Below are positions 30,500 to 38,768 of a stretch of 40,323 bases of DNA, in pieces (position 1 is the stretch's first letter; the number at the start of each line of letters is the position of its first letter). A program made the position numbers and the translations under genes. The notes under the pieces were generated by a model. That model saw only the letters and a list, made by a program, of their open reading frames with translations. It was not told the DNA's origin and did no database searches. The DNA is from a bacterium (GTDB lineage Bacteria; Patescibacteriota; Minisyncoccia; UBA6257; WO2-44-18): contig JAUYMR010000017.1 in NCBI GenBank assembly GCA_030698695.1, positions 1-40,323 of the forward strand, given 5' to 3'.

Positions 30500-31153
30500 A
30501 TGGCTGATCAAAAAGGCGGCAAAAAACCGGTAGGCAATAAAAAGGGCGGCAACGAGGCGTCGTGGCTTTATATTATTTCAGCGCCGTTAATATTGGCCAT
30601 TTTAGTCGCGTTGCCGTTTATTCCTAAATTATTAGGTGGCGATTATCTAGCTGTTAAACTTTGGTCGGGATATGTTTTGAAAATATGGCGATTATTAGCT
30701 CCATTTTTTATTGTTGTAGACGTGGCGCTCGTAGTTACGGCGGTATATTTACTATTTGTTATTTGGCCGATTAATCCGCGCGTGAGTATGGCTGGTATTT
30801 TTAAGAAGAGGCATAAAAAAGCTATGGATAAAAATCCGAAACTTATTCAGCGCTGGAAAGAAATACAACAAAAAATAGCTACAGGAAATCCGGAAAATTT
30901 GCGCTTGGCGGTAGTCGCTAGTGATGCTTTGGTAGATGCTTGGTTAAAAAAATCCGGCTATCAAGGCGATAGTTTTGCCGAGAGGGTTTCGGTCATAAGA
31001 TCGGATCAAGTTAAGAGTTTTAATGCCATGTGGCAAGCGCATAGATTGCGCAATGACTTAGTTCATAATCCGGAATTTACTCTGAGCGCCAATCAAGCTA
31101 AAGACGCCATAACCGCTTATGAAAATTTCTTAAAAGAAATGGGCGCGCTTTAA
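30500..31153 (+). CDS. Membrane protein with cytosolic HEPN-like domain
   Basis: A 217-aa protein. After a Gly/Lys-rich N-terminus come two helices (about 22-42 and 66-90). The cytosolic C-terminal domain (about 110-217) is all helical and ends with AHRLRNDLVHN, where R184-N-D-L-V-H189 matches the Rx4H motif of HEPN domains. HEPN proteins are often RNases or nucleotide-binding helper domains; activity here is inferred from one motif. It lies between the platform-like protein (6 nt) and the ATPase (13 nt), so all three are one operon. Confidence 0.7.
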   Translation: MADQKGGKKPVGNKKGGNEASWLYIISAPLILAILVALPFIPKLLGGDYLAVKLWSGYVLKIWRLLAPFFIVVDVALVVTAVYLLFVIWPINPRVSMAGIFKKRHKKAMDKNPKLIQRWKEIQQKIATGNPENLRLAVVASDALVDAWLKKSGYQGDSFAERVSVIRSDQVKSFNAMWQAHRLRNDLVHNPEFTLSANQAKDAITAYENFLKEMGAL

Positions 31154-31165
31154 CGATAAATTGAA

Positions 31166-32605
31166 ATGGCTCAAGAAAATAAAATTCAAATAATTAAATA
31201 TGCTCCGCCGCCACCGGAATTGCCCGTGCTTGGAAAGGTTGATCCAGATCAGGCCTCTTTTATTGGGCGTACTAATTATGTGTCAGCGCTGGAAGAAAAG
31301 AAATTTGTTTTCGGCATTAAAAGAGAAGACCGCAAGCGTCATTTGTATATAGTCGGGAAGGGCGGCGTTGGTAAATCTAAGTTGTTGGAGTTATTGATTA
31401 GACAAGATATAGCCAGTGGCCGGGGTCTATGCCTTATGGATCCCCACGGTGATGTGATTGAAGATATGTTGGCCTTTATTCCCGAAGATCGTATGGAAGA
31501 CGTGGTGATAATTGATCCGTCAGATAGCGACTATCCGGTGTCTTTTAATCCATTAGCCGATACTGATCCATCTTTAAAACATCAGCTTGCGCAAGGTCTT
31601 ATAGGGGTTATGGAGAAACAATTTGGAGCTAATTGGACCCCTCGTTTGGAGCATGTGTTTCGTTTTACAACTCTGGCGTTGTTGGATTATCCACACGCCA
31701 CTATGAGAGGCATGATTTTTATGTTGACCGATCATAATTATCGCCAAAAAGTTATTGAATATATTGAAGACGATATGGTTAAGCGTTTTTGGGCTATTGA
31801 GTTTGCCGATTGGTCAGAAAAATTTGATACCGATGCCATTATTCCATTAGTAAATAAATTGGGGCAATTTTTGTTTGACCCAATGTTGCGCAATATCTTT
31901 GGACAAAAAGAAAATAAGATAGATCTTTATAAGCTAATGAATGAACATAAAATAGTGTTTATTAACTTATCCAAGGGCAAATTGGGAGAGGAAAATTCTA
32001 GTTTCTTTGGAGCCATGTTTATTACCAAAATTAAGCAAGCGGGCATGCAACGAGCGCGCATGACAGAAAAACAACGCCCTGATTTTTATCTTTATATTGA
32101 TGAGTTCCACAATGTGGTTACGGAAACTTTTGAAAACTTACTTTCCGAAGCCAGAAAATACAGTTTATGCATCACGTTGGCTCATCAATATATGGGACAG
32201 TTATTGCCGAGAGTGCAGGCGGCTGTTTTGGGCAATGTCGGTTCTATGATTGTTTTTCGTGTTGGTGGCGCTGACGCGACAATCTTGGAATCAGAAATGG
32301 CGCCCTTATTTAAGATTAAAGATATGATAAATTTGGGCAAACAACAATTTTATATAAAATTAATGATTGATGGGGAATCTTATGACCCGTTTTCAGCCAT
32401 GACACTTAAAGTGTTAGAGTCTAACCATTCATCTTATCGTGATAAGATCATGGAAATTTCGCGGCGTAAATATTCTATCCCAGCCGATGCCGCTAAGAAA
32501 TTAATTGATGAGGATGAGTCTAGTGTTTTGCATAGCGCGCAGGACGAGGCCATTATCGCTGGCAATAAGAATTTTTCAACAGATCAAATAAAACATCATT
32601 TTTAA
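31166..32605 (+). CDS. VirD4/TraG-like ATPase (first paralogue)
   Basis: A 479-aa P-loop ATPase of the HerA/VirD4 coupling-protein group. Walker A GKGGVGKS is at 64-71, followed by the DPHGD motif (92-96). Walker B YLYIDEF is at 308-314, then SEARKYSLCITLAHQYMGQL, the TraM-recognition/TraG-type C-terminal core. There is no N-terminal transmembrane segment, so membrane attachment may come from the two preceding proteins. It shares the same motif order with the 616-aa paralogue at 34301. A DNA or protein pump role is inferred. No relaxase or VirB4 is visible. Confidence 0.9.
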   Translation: MAQENKIQIIKYAPPPPELPVLGKVDPDQASFIGRTNYVSALEEKKFVFGIKREDRKRHLYIVGKGGVGKSKLLELLIRQDIASGRGLCLMDPHGDVIEDMLAFIPEDRMEDVVIIDPSDSDYPVSFNPLADTDPSLKHQLAQGLIGVMEKQFGANWTPRLEHVFRFTTLALLDYPHATMRGMIFMLTDHNYRQKVIEYIEDDMVKRFWAIEFADWSEKFDTDAIIPLVNKLGQFLFDPMLRNIFGQKENKIDLYKLMNEHKIVFINLSKGKLGEENSSFFGAMFITKIKQAGMQRARMTEKQRPDFYLYIDEFHNVVTETFENLLSEARKYSLCITLAHQYMGQLLPRVQAAVLGNVGSMIVFRVGGADATILESEMAPLFKIKDMINLGKQQFYIKLMIDGESYDPFSAMTLKVLESNHSSYRDKIMEISRRKYSIPADAAKKLIDEDESSVLHSAQDEAIIAGNKNFSTDQIKHHF

Positions 32606-32641
32606 TGACTAACAAAATTTATTTGGCAATTTTACAAGTCA

Positions 32642-33046
32642 ATGGTTAAAGTAATGGTTTTTGGTGTTTTTGACGGTCTGCACGAAGGGCACAGATTTTT
32701 TATTAACGAAGCCAAAAAGCAGGGGAACAAATTAGTGATTGTGGTTGCTCGGGATTCAATTGTTGAATTGCTTAAAAACAAAAAACCATCACACAATGAG
32801 GTAGAGCGACAGCGGCAATTGGCTGATTGCGAGAGGGGCGCGATGGTTATATTGGGCGATAGAGAAATGGGCGCATATGAGGTAATTAAACAATACGAAC
32901 CGGACGTTATTTGTTTGGGATACGATCAGGAAGCGTTAGCAACTGACTTGCGTCATAAAATGAAAGCGGGGGCTATTCCAGATGTTAAATTAATAGAAAT
33001 AGGTTCACATAAATCAGATAAATATCATAGCTCACTACTTCTTTAG
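32642..33046 (+). CDS. Cytidylyltransferase-like nucleotidyltransferase
   Basis: A 134-aa protein with the HxGH motif in GVFDGLHEGH (H14, H17) at the N-terminus and the second family motif region at IGSHKSDKYHSS. This is the fold of glycerol-3-phosphate cytidylyltransferase (TagD), FAD synthetase and similar enzymes. The substrate cannot be told from sequence: a headgroup CTP transfer for wall or lipid precursors, or FMN adenylylation, are both possible. It separates the two ATPase paralogues together with the next orphan gene. No Shine-Dalgarno sequence. Confidence 0.85.
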   Translation: MVKVMVFGVFDGLHEGHRFFINEAKKQGNKLVIVVARDSIVELLKNKKPSHNEVERQRQLADCERGAMVILGDREMGAYEVIKQYEPDVICLGYDQEALATDLRHKMKAGAIPDVKLIEIGSHKSDKYHSSLLL

Positions 33047-33121
33047 TTCGCGCGTTCATTTGCCGAAATTTTGTTAAAGGAGGGGCAAATTACAAAATAG
33101 ACATCTAATTACAGATTTATT

Positions 33122-34243
33122 ATGAGCATGTATTGGGAGTTCAAAGCCGATTTTCAATCTTTGGATGAGAATAAAATTGAAGAGATATTAAATTGGTTGA
33201 CCGTGTATGCCAATGTCGCAAGCAGCGACAAGGAATTTATTTTTTTGTTCTGTCATGGCAAAAGAAATTATCTACTTTCGTCAGTTTTTTTACATCGCGG
33301 AAATAAGATGGAAGGTCAGTTACGGGAAATAAATATGCGAGATTGGTCAGATTGGAAAGATGGCGACAGCATAACTATTGGATTCGCACTTCCTTTCGCG
33401 GACAATCCGGAAAATTTAGATATTTTAAAAAAATCTTCAGTATGGGCTGATTTCGGAACGGTTGTCCGCAAAAATCAAGAAAAAGAATTTAATGATTGGA
33501 TCGGCCAACTTCGGCTTAACAGAAAAGACGGGAAAATTAGTTTTGGGGTTTTCTATCTATGTTTTTTAAAGGGTAGTAAATCTCTTACTATTAGACCCCC
33601 ATCTTCGGACTTATCGGAATTTTTATTCAAAAGCAGAGAATTTCACGAACTTTTAAAAGAATTTTCACTCTTCATAAAGCCGATAAGCGCGGGCATTCAT
33701 TTTGAGGGCGGTGAGATGGGGTATAGCAAGGCATTCGTTTCTAAAACAAGATCAATTTGCGCTTACGATGGAAGACTGGAAACAATCCCCGCTATAGAAG
33801 TAACTTCTGCTGGAGTGACGCGTGGGCCGTGTTTTTATCCTTTTACTGATCGCTGGGGATCGATCATCGCCGATGTTATGGAAAAACATCTTGGTTGGAA
33901 GCGCGACGCTAACCGATTGCGTGAGCTTTTGGATCTAAATATCAACTGCAAGGAATTGATTTTGAACGAAAAAGAAACTCGAGAATTAAAGGAATTGCTT
34001 TCGTGGGATGGCGAGAGCGAAAAAGCTAGGCGCGCTGAATTTTGGAACATAGTAAATGGTCCCTTTGATGAAAAAGTTATGACCGCCTTTTTGTCTTCGG
34101 CAGATCATGCTAAGCAACTTAGAGAACTTGGATCCAAACTTCCTTATGAAGAGGTGCTTATTGTTGAAAATATTCAAGAAATTGCCGATTTTATTGAGGA
34201 CGTGGAAAAACAAGGGTTTGTTATAAAAATCGGTGGCCAATAA
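33122..34243 (+). CDS. Hypothetical protein of 373 aa
   Basis: A soluble, charged protein with no membrane helix or known motif. It is rich in Trp/Asp/Glu/Lys (for example INMRDWSDWKDGDSITIGFA) and has two Cys-containing strands in the middle (FYLCFLKGSK and SICAYDG). The C-terminal quarter is helical with DANRLRELLDL and AKQLRELGSKL. I do not recognise it. It is a lone gene between two ATPase paralogues. An AAAGGAGGGGC sequence lies about 40 nt upstream of the ATG, too far to be its ribosome-binding site, inside a 7-bp inverted repeat (ATTTGCC 33058-33064, GGCAAAT 33084-33090). Confidence 0.7.
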   Translation: MSMYWEFKADFQSLDENKIEEILNWLTVYANVASSDKEFIFLFCHGKRNYLLSSVFLHRGNKMEGQLREINMRDWSDWKDGDSITIGFALPFADNPENLDILKKSSVWADFGTVVRKNQEKEFNDWIGQLRLNRKDGKISFGVFYLCFLKGSKSLTIRPPSSDLSEFLFKSREFHELLKEFSLFIKPISAGIHFEGGEMGYSKAFVSKTRSICAYDGRLETIPAIEVTSAGVTRGPCFYPFTDRWGSIIADVMEKHLGWKRDANRLRELLDLNINCKELILNEKETRELKELLSWDGESEKARRAEFWNIVNGPFDEKVMTAFLSSADHAKQLRELGSKLPYEEVLIVENIQEIADFIEDVEKQGFVIKIGGQ

Positions 34244-34285
34244 TATGGTGGCAGTGTGTTATTATAAACATTTTAGCTAATTTTT

Positions 34286-34294
34286 TGCTATAAT
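34286..34294 (+). promoter_or_regulatory. Extended -10 of the second ATPase gene
   Basis: TGCTATAAT with hexamer 34289-34294, 6 nt before the ATG at 34301, predicting a leaderless transcript. Confidence 0.6.
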
Positions 34295-34300
34295 ATCAAT

Positions 34301-36151
34301 ATGGCTGAAGCTTGGGAAAGTCAACAACCAGAATTGGGCAAGAATGTGGTTTATTTCGGTAAAACCGATTTCCGAAATGATGAGCGTCTTTTTGGCATTA
34401 AAAGAAAGGATCGTCGACAGCATATGTATATTGTTGGCAAAACCGGTACCGGTAAGTCGGTTTTAATAAATAACTTAATAATACAGGATATATCCAACGG
34501 CGATGGCGTTTGCGTAGTTGATCCTCATGGCGAATTAGTGGAGGGTGTTTTGTCTAGCATTCCCAAATCTCGCGAGAAGGATATTATTTATTTTAATCCC
34601 GCTGATACAGAATTTCCTATCGGCTTCAATGTTTTAGAATTGCCAGATCCTAAATACAAACATTTGGTCGCTTCTGGGTTGATGGGTATTTTTACTAAGA
34701 TTTGGTCTAATGTTTGGTCGGCTAGAATGGAATATATTTTGAATAATGCCATTTTGGCCTTATTAGATACGCCAAATACTACACTCTTGGGCATACCGCG
34801 ATTGTTGGTTGACAAAGAGTATCGTCAAAAAATCATCAATAATCTTAAAGATCCGGTAGTTAAGGCTTTTTGGGTCAACGAATACGAGGAATGGCAAGAT
34901 AAATTTAGAAACGAAGCTATCGCGCCTATTCAAAACAAAGTAGGTCAGTTTTTATCTACGGCTATCGTGCGCAATGTGGTGGGGCAGAGCAGAAGTACTA
35001 TCAATATTTTTGATTTGATGAATTCGCAAAAGATTTTTTTGGTTAATGTTTCTAAGGGGCGTATCGGTGAGGATAATGCGGCTTTATTGGGCGCCATGAT
35101 TATTACCAAAATTCAACTCTCGGCCATGGAGAGGGTCCGCATCCCAGAAGAAAACCGTAAAGATTTTTATCTTTACGTTGATGAGTTTCAGAACTTTGCC
35201 ACCGATTCTTTCGCCAACGTTCTTTCGGAAGCTAGAAAGTATCGTCTGGATTTAATTATTGCCCATCAATATGTCGGCCAGTTGGTAACCGATGTTTCTA
35301 CCAAGGTTCGCGATGCTGTTTTTGGAAACGTTGGCACCATGGTTGTCTTTAGAGTGGGAGCGGCGGACGCAGAATTCTTAGAAAGCGAATTTGAGCCAGA
35401 GTTCACTATACAAGATATCGTGAATCTGCCCAATTATCGCATTTATCTAAAATTGATGGTGGACGGAGTTACTTCGCGGCCGTTTTCGGCAGCGACATTG
35501 CCGCCGTTGAAAATGAAGACAGATGTGGTTTCGGCGAATGAGGTTGTTGATGGTTCTAGGCGAAGATATGCCAAATCTCGTCAAGAGGTGGAAGATGAGG
35601 TGTATAGTTGGAGTACCGGTTCTCCGATGGGCGTATCAGAAGAGGGCGCTAGCGCTGGCGGCAGTAGTGGGGCTGGCAGTAAGAAAATCGCGGCAGGTTT
35701 ACATTCGGCAGTATGTTCTAGTTGCGGCAAGGAAACCAAAGTTCCTTTTAAGCCAATCGCAGGCCGACCGGTTTTTTGTTCAGAATGTTACGCTAAAGCA
35801 AAAGCGGGCGAAATATCTTTAGGTGGCTCTGAGCGTGGAAGTAGGCCCGCTAAGGAATCATCATCCTCGGTATCTAATCTAGCAGATATAGGCATTGAAT
35901 TTGAAAGTCTCAAGTCGTTTGATCGGCCGCAAAAGCGTGAAGGGCCCAGTCCATCCCTTCCCAGAGGAACTCGTGAGATGCCACCCAGACCTAGGGCACA
36001 CCAAACACTTACTCTTAGCGATTTAAAAGCAACCCAATCGCCGATTAACAAAGAAGTTAAATTAAAAACATTGAAACCATCAAAAACATCGCCGGATGTT
36101 GGTAGTATCAAAGAGGCATTAAAGGAAGCCTTGAAGAAAAAAAATAACTGA
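34301..36151 (+). CDS. VirD4/TraG-like ATPase with C-terminal zinc ribbon (second paralogue)
   Basis: A 616-aa P-loop ATPase. Walker A GKTGTGKS is at 46-53, DPHGE at 74-78 and Walker B YLYVDEF at 290-296, followed by the same SEARKYR...AHQYVGQL core as the 479-aa paralogue. A Gly/Ser-rich linker (about 437-460) leads to a zinc ribbon (C472, C475, C493, C496: CSSCGKE and FCSECYAK). The rest of the C-terminus is Ser/Pro/Lys-rich and probably disordered. The zinc ribbon may bind nucleic acid or a partner. It has its own promoter and a predicted leaderless start. Confidence 0.9.
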   Translation: MAEAWESQQPELGKNVVYFGKTDFRNDERLFGIKRKDRRQHMYIVGKTGTGKSVLINNLIIQDISNGDGVCVVDPHGELVEGVLSSIPKSREKDIIYFNPADTEFPIGFNVLELPDPKYKHLVASGLMGIFTKIWSNVWSARMEYILNNAILALLDTPNTTLLGIPRLLVDKEYRQKIINNLKDPVVKAFWVNEYEEWQDKFRNEAIAPIQNKVGQFLSTAIVRNVVGQSRSTINIFDLMNSQKIFLVNVSKGRIGEDNAALLGAMIITKIQLSAMERVRIPEENRKDFYLYVDEFQNFATDSFANVLSEARKYRLDLIIAHQYVGQLVTDVSTKVRDAVFGNVGTMVVFRVGAADAEFLESEFEPEFTIQDIVNLPNYRIYLKLMVDGVTSRPFSAATLPPLKMKTDVVSANEVVDGSRRRYAKSRQEVEDEVYSWSTGSPMGVSEEGASAGGSSGAGSKKIAAGLHSAVCSSCGKETKVPFKPIAGRPVFCSECYAKAKAGEISLGGSERGSRPAKESSSSVSNLADIGIEFESLKSFDRPQKREGPSPSLPRGTREMPPRPRAHQTLTLSDLKATQSPINKEVKLKTLKPSKTSPDVGSIKEALKEALKKKNN

Positions 36152-36223
36152 TTATTATATAAACTCTAATAAAAATGATTTAAGATTCATGATTTATGAA
36201 TTGAACGTCATACGTTAAAGACG

Positions 36224-36796
36224 ATGCTTACTTATAACGATTTAAAAACAGGCACGGTTTTTGTTTTAGACGGAGAGCCCTATGAGGTTTTGAGCTACGA
36301 ATTCTTACGCATGCAACAACGAAAGCCGGTGGCTAAAACTAAAATTAGAAACTTGATTAATGGCAAGATTGTTGAGCGCAATTTCCATCAAAGTGAAAGT
36401 TTTGAAGAAGCCGAGATTGATAAAGTGCCTATCAAATATCTTTATAATCATAGAGACGAATATTGGTTTTGTGACAAAGATAATCCCGCTCATAGGTTTT
36501 CCTTAAGCAGAGAATCATTGGGCTCTCAGATAGATTTTGTTAAACCCAACAGCGAAGTTTTATCATTAAAATTCGGTGAGAAATTTATCGGCATCAAGCC
36601 GCCGATTAAGGTTGATCTTGAAGTTAAGGAGACCCCGCCAGGAGAAAGGGGAGATACGGCTACGGGCGGGAAAAAAGCGGCCATTTTGGAAACTGGGGCC
36701 GTGGTGCAGGTGCCGTTGTTTATAAATATTGGAGATGTTATCAGGGTCAATTCTGAAAGTGGAGAGTACGTGGAGAGGGCGGAAAAATCTAAATAA
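36224..36796 (+). CDS. efp: Elongation factor P
   Basis: A 190-aa EF-P that relieves ribosome stalling at polyproline. The N-terminal KOW-like domain has DGEPYEVLSYEF, and the OB domains (VKETPPGERGDTATGGKKAA, then VVQVPLFINIGDVIRVN) end in the usual GEYVERA. The tip of the beta3-beta4 loop that carries modified Lys34 in E. coli reads MQQRKP, with Gln32 at the aligned position, so the classic lysylation (EpmA) or rhamnosylation (Arg32 type) cannot occur at that exact residue. Confidence 0.97.
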   Translation: MLTYNDLKTGTVFVLDGEPYEVLSYEFLRMQQRKPVAKTKIRNLINGKIVERNFHQSESFEEAEIDKVPIKYLYNHRDEYWFCDKDNPAHRFSLSRESLGSQIDFVKPNSEVLSLKFGEKFIGIKPPIKVDLEVKETPPGERGDTATGGKKAAILETGAVVQVPLFINIGDVIRVNSESGEYVERAEKSK

Positions 36797-36801
36797 TAAA
36801 A

Positions 36802-36822
36802 ACCCGGGCGTGAAGCTCGGGT
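36802..36822. terminator. Terminator between efp and the convergent orphan gene
   Basis: ACCCGGGC (36802-36809) and GCTCGGGT (36815-36822) pair with one G-T. The T-run is strong on the minus strand (TTTTTATTATT) and weak on the plus strand, so it mainly serves the orphan gene at 36845. Confidence 0.7.
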
Positions 36823-36844
36823 CTTGAATTGGTTGCGATATTTC

Positions 36845-37390
36845 TTATTTTTTTCCTTGGCGAATCATTGCTCGCAATTTTTTTAGTCCAATGATTCTTT
36901 GAGCCAGACTTCTAACGTCTCTCACGAACGCCCTCTCTTTATCAGCTCTTTTTTGAGCTAGAGTTCGCCGGACATATTTTTTATAAAATTCCCGCAGATC
37001 ATCTTGCCACTTTCTAGATTTATTACACACCGTGTTGCATATCCTCGGATAGCGGTTGCCCTTGTCATATGTTATGCCACAACTAAACAAAATGATTTCG
37101 TCACCATCTTTACCATCATCAGTGGCAGTTAATTTTAATCTATATATTTTAAAACTAGATTCATATTCTTCCAGACAAGCAGTTAATTTAAAGCGTTTCA
37201 GTCGTAGCGATCTTTCGGTTTGAGTCATGACTCCTGTGGAGATTTTTTTATTACTATTTGATTCGGCATCAATAAGATTTGCTATCATATTCCATATTTT
37301 TTTATGGTTTGACGCGATGTCTCTGCGACGGACGGGTATTCCGATCGCGGGATTTGTTGGGAAATCCAACAAGATTGTGTTACGCCCCAT
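36845..37390 (-). CDS. Hypothetical basic protein with strong Shine-Dalgarno sequence
   Basis: A 181-aa soluble, Arg/Lys-rich protein not recognised. It has a beta-rich middle (FKIYRLKLTATDDGKDGDEI, then ILFSCGITYD) and three cysteines (LTACLEE, FSCG, and ICNTVCN) that could form a metal site. The C-terminal half is a basic helix (RRTLAQKRADKERAFVRDV). The AAGGAGGTG sequence (37404-37396) is a near-perfect anti-16S complement, 5-7 nt from the ATG at 37390; an adjacent GTG at 37393 is less well spaced. A TTGACA at 37452-37447 may be its -35. One of four Shine-Dalgarno genes here. Confidence 0.75.
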   Translation of the reverse strand: MGRNTILLDFPTNPAIGIPVRRRDIASNHKKIWNMIANLIDAESNSNKKISTGVMTQTERSLRLKRFKLTACLEEYESSFKIYRLKLTATDDGKDGDEIILFSCGITYDKGNRYPRICNTVCNKSRKWQDDLREFYKKYVRRTLAQKRADKERAFVRDVRSLAQRIIGLKKLRAMIRQGKK

Positions 37391-37469
37391 CACAACACCT
37401 CCTTTTTAAAGGTACCTCTAATATATTTTCACGTTTCTACCATCTCTGTCAATTTTTTAAAACTTATCA

Positions 37470-37475
37470 TAAGAT
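37470..37475 (+). promoter_or_regulatory. -10 element of murC
   Basis: TAAGAT ends 7 nt before the ATG at 37483. It lies back to back with the orphan gene's promoter; no clear -35. Confidence 0.45.
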
Positions 37476-37482
37476 TATAAAC

Positions 37483-38760
37483 ATGAAAGTCCATTTTATA
37501 GGTATCGGCGGCATAGGTGTTTCTGCTATCGCGCGTATGATGCTGTTTGGGGGGCATGAAGTAACTGGTTCCGATGTGTCAACTTCAATAATCACCGACC
37601 AATTAATCAAATTGGGCGCCAAAGTCGCCATTGGTCAAAATCGCGATAATATAAAAAAACCGGATTTGGTAATCTATACTTCGGCTATTGGAAATAAAAA
37701 TGAGGAATTAGCCGAAGTTAGACGTTTAAAAATTCCGATTTATTCTTATCCAGAGATTTTAGGGAAGATGTCGGTTGATAAATATACTATTGCTATTGCT
37801 GGCACGCACGGTAAAACCACCACTACGGCTATGATCGGTAAAATTTTAATGGACGCCAAACTATCGCCCACGGTTATCGTGGGTAGCTTGTTGAAAGATA
37901 AAAAATCGAATTTCGTTAGTGGTCGGAGCAACTATCTAGTAGTGGAAGCGTGTGAATACAAAAGATCGTTTCTAAATATCAATCCGATCATTGCCGTCAT
38001 TACTAATATTGATAATGACCATCTGGATTATTATGGCAACATCTCCGGAGTAATTAAGGGCTTTAGTGAATTTGCGGCCAAGTTGCCTAAAGATGGTTAT
38101 TTAGTTTGCGATTCTCATCAGCCGCATATCGTTAAGGCCATCAAACATGCCAAATGTAAGGTTGTTGATTATACTAAGTTATCGCGCAATTTTAGATTAA
38201 AAATTCCCGGTGATCATAATTTGAATAATGCACAAGCGGCCTCCGCGGTGGCTAAAATACTTAAAGTTTCTCAAGCCACGATTAAAAAATCTTTAGAAGG
38301 TTATTTAGGTACTTGGCGACGCTTTGAATACAAAGGTAAAACCAAAAATGGCGCGTTGGTTTATGATGACTACGCTCATCATCCGACGGAAATAAAGGCC
38401 ACCCTAACTGCCGCGCGTCAAAAATTTGGCTCACAAAAGATAATATGCGTTTTTCAGCCCCACTTGTTTAGTCGCACCAAATTATTACTTAATGATTTTG
38501 CTAGGAGTTTTGGTGATGCCGATGAAGTTATAGTAGGAGATATATATGCGGCGCGCGAATATGCCAATGATAATAGGACTGGCGTTATTAAATTAGTCCA
38601 AAAAATAAGCAAGTATCATCCACGTATTGTTTATGGTAATAGTCCTAGAAAAATACTTTCTCTATTGACCGATAATGTGGAACGTGGTAATGTAGTGTTT
38701 ACTATGGGGGCCGGAGATGTTTATAAGATAGGAGAGAGATTATTACGCAGTAAGTCATAA
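37483..38760 (+). CDS. murC: UDP-N-acetylmuramate--L-alanine ligase
   Basis: A 425-aa Mur ligase that adds the first L-Ala in peptidoglycan synthesis. The N-terminal Rossmann motif GIGGIGVSAIARMM (7-20), the ATP-binding GTHGKTTTT (107-115) and DDYAHHPTEIKATL in the C-terminal domain are present; the enzyme is shorter than the usual 450-490 aa. I start at MKVHFIG because the longer upstream ORF extends through the divergent gene's promoter. The next gene follows after 8 nt. It indicates a peptidoglycan wall. Confidence 0.96.
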   Translation: MKVHFIGIGGIGVSAIARMMLFGGHEVTGSDVSTSIITDQLIKLGAKVAIGQNRDNIKKPDLVIYTSAIGNKNEELAEVRRLKIPIYSYPEILGKMSVDKYTIAIAGTHGKTTTTAMIGKILMDAKLSPTVIVGSLLKDKKSNFVSGRSNYLVVEACEYKRSFLNINPIIAVITNIDNDHLDYYGNISGVIKGFSEFAAKLPKDGYLVCDSHQPHIVKAIKHAKCKVVDYTKLSRNFRLKIPGDHNLNNAQAASAVAKILKVSQATIKKSLEGYLGTWRRFEYKGKTKNGALVYDDYAHHPTEIKATLTAARQKFGSQKIICVFQPHLFSRTKLLLNDFARSFGDADEVIVGDIYAAREYANDNRTGVIKLVQKISKYHPRIVYGNSPRKILSLLTDNVERGNVVFTMGAGDVYKIGERLLRSKS

Positions 38761-38768
38761 TAAAAATA

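Noticed and set aside
29196-36151. Conjugative plasmid or integrative element
   Set aside because: No relaxase, VirB4, integrase or att repeats are visible; only coupling-type ATPases and membrane proteins, with ordinary chromosomal genes on both sides.
37279-37482. 68-codon N-terminal extension of murC
   Set aside because: It overlaps the divergent orphan gene and its promoter region; MKVHFIGIGG at 37483 is the standard Mur ligase opening.
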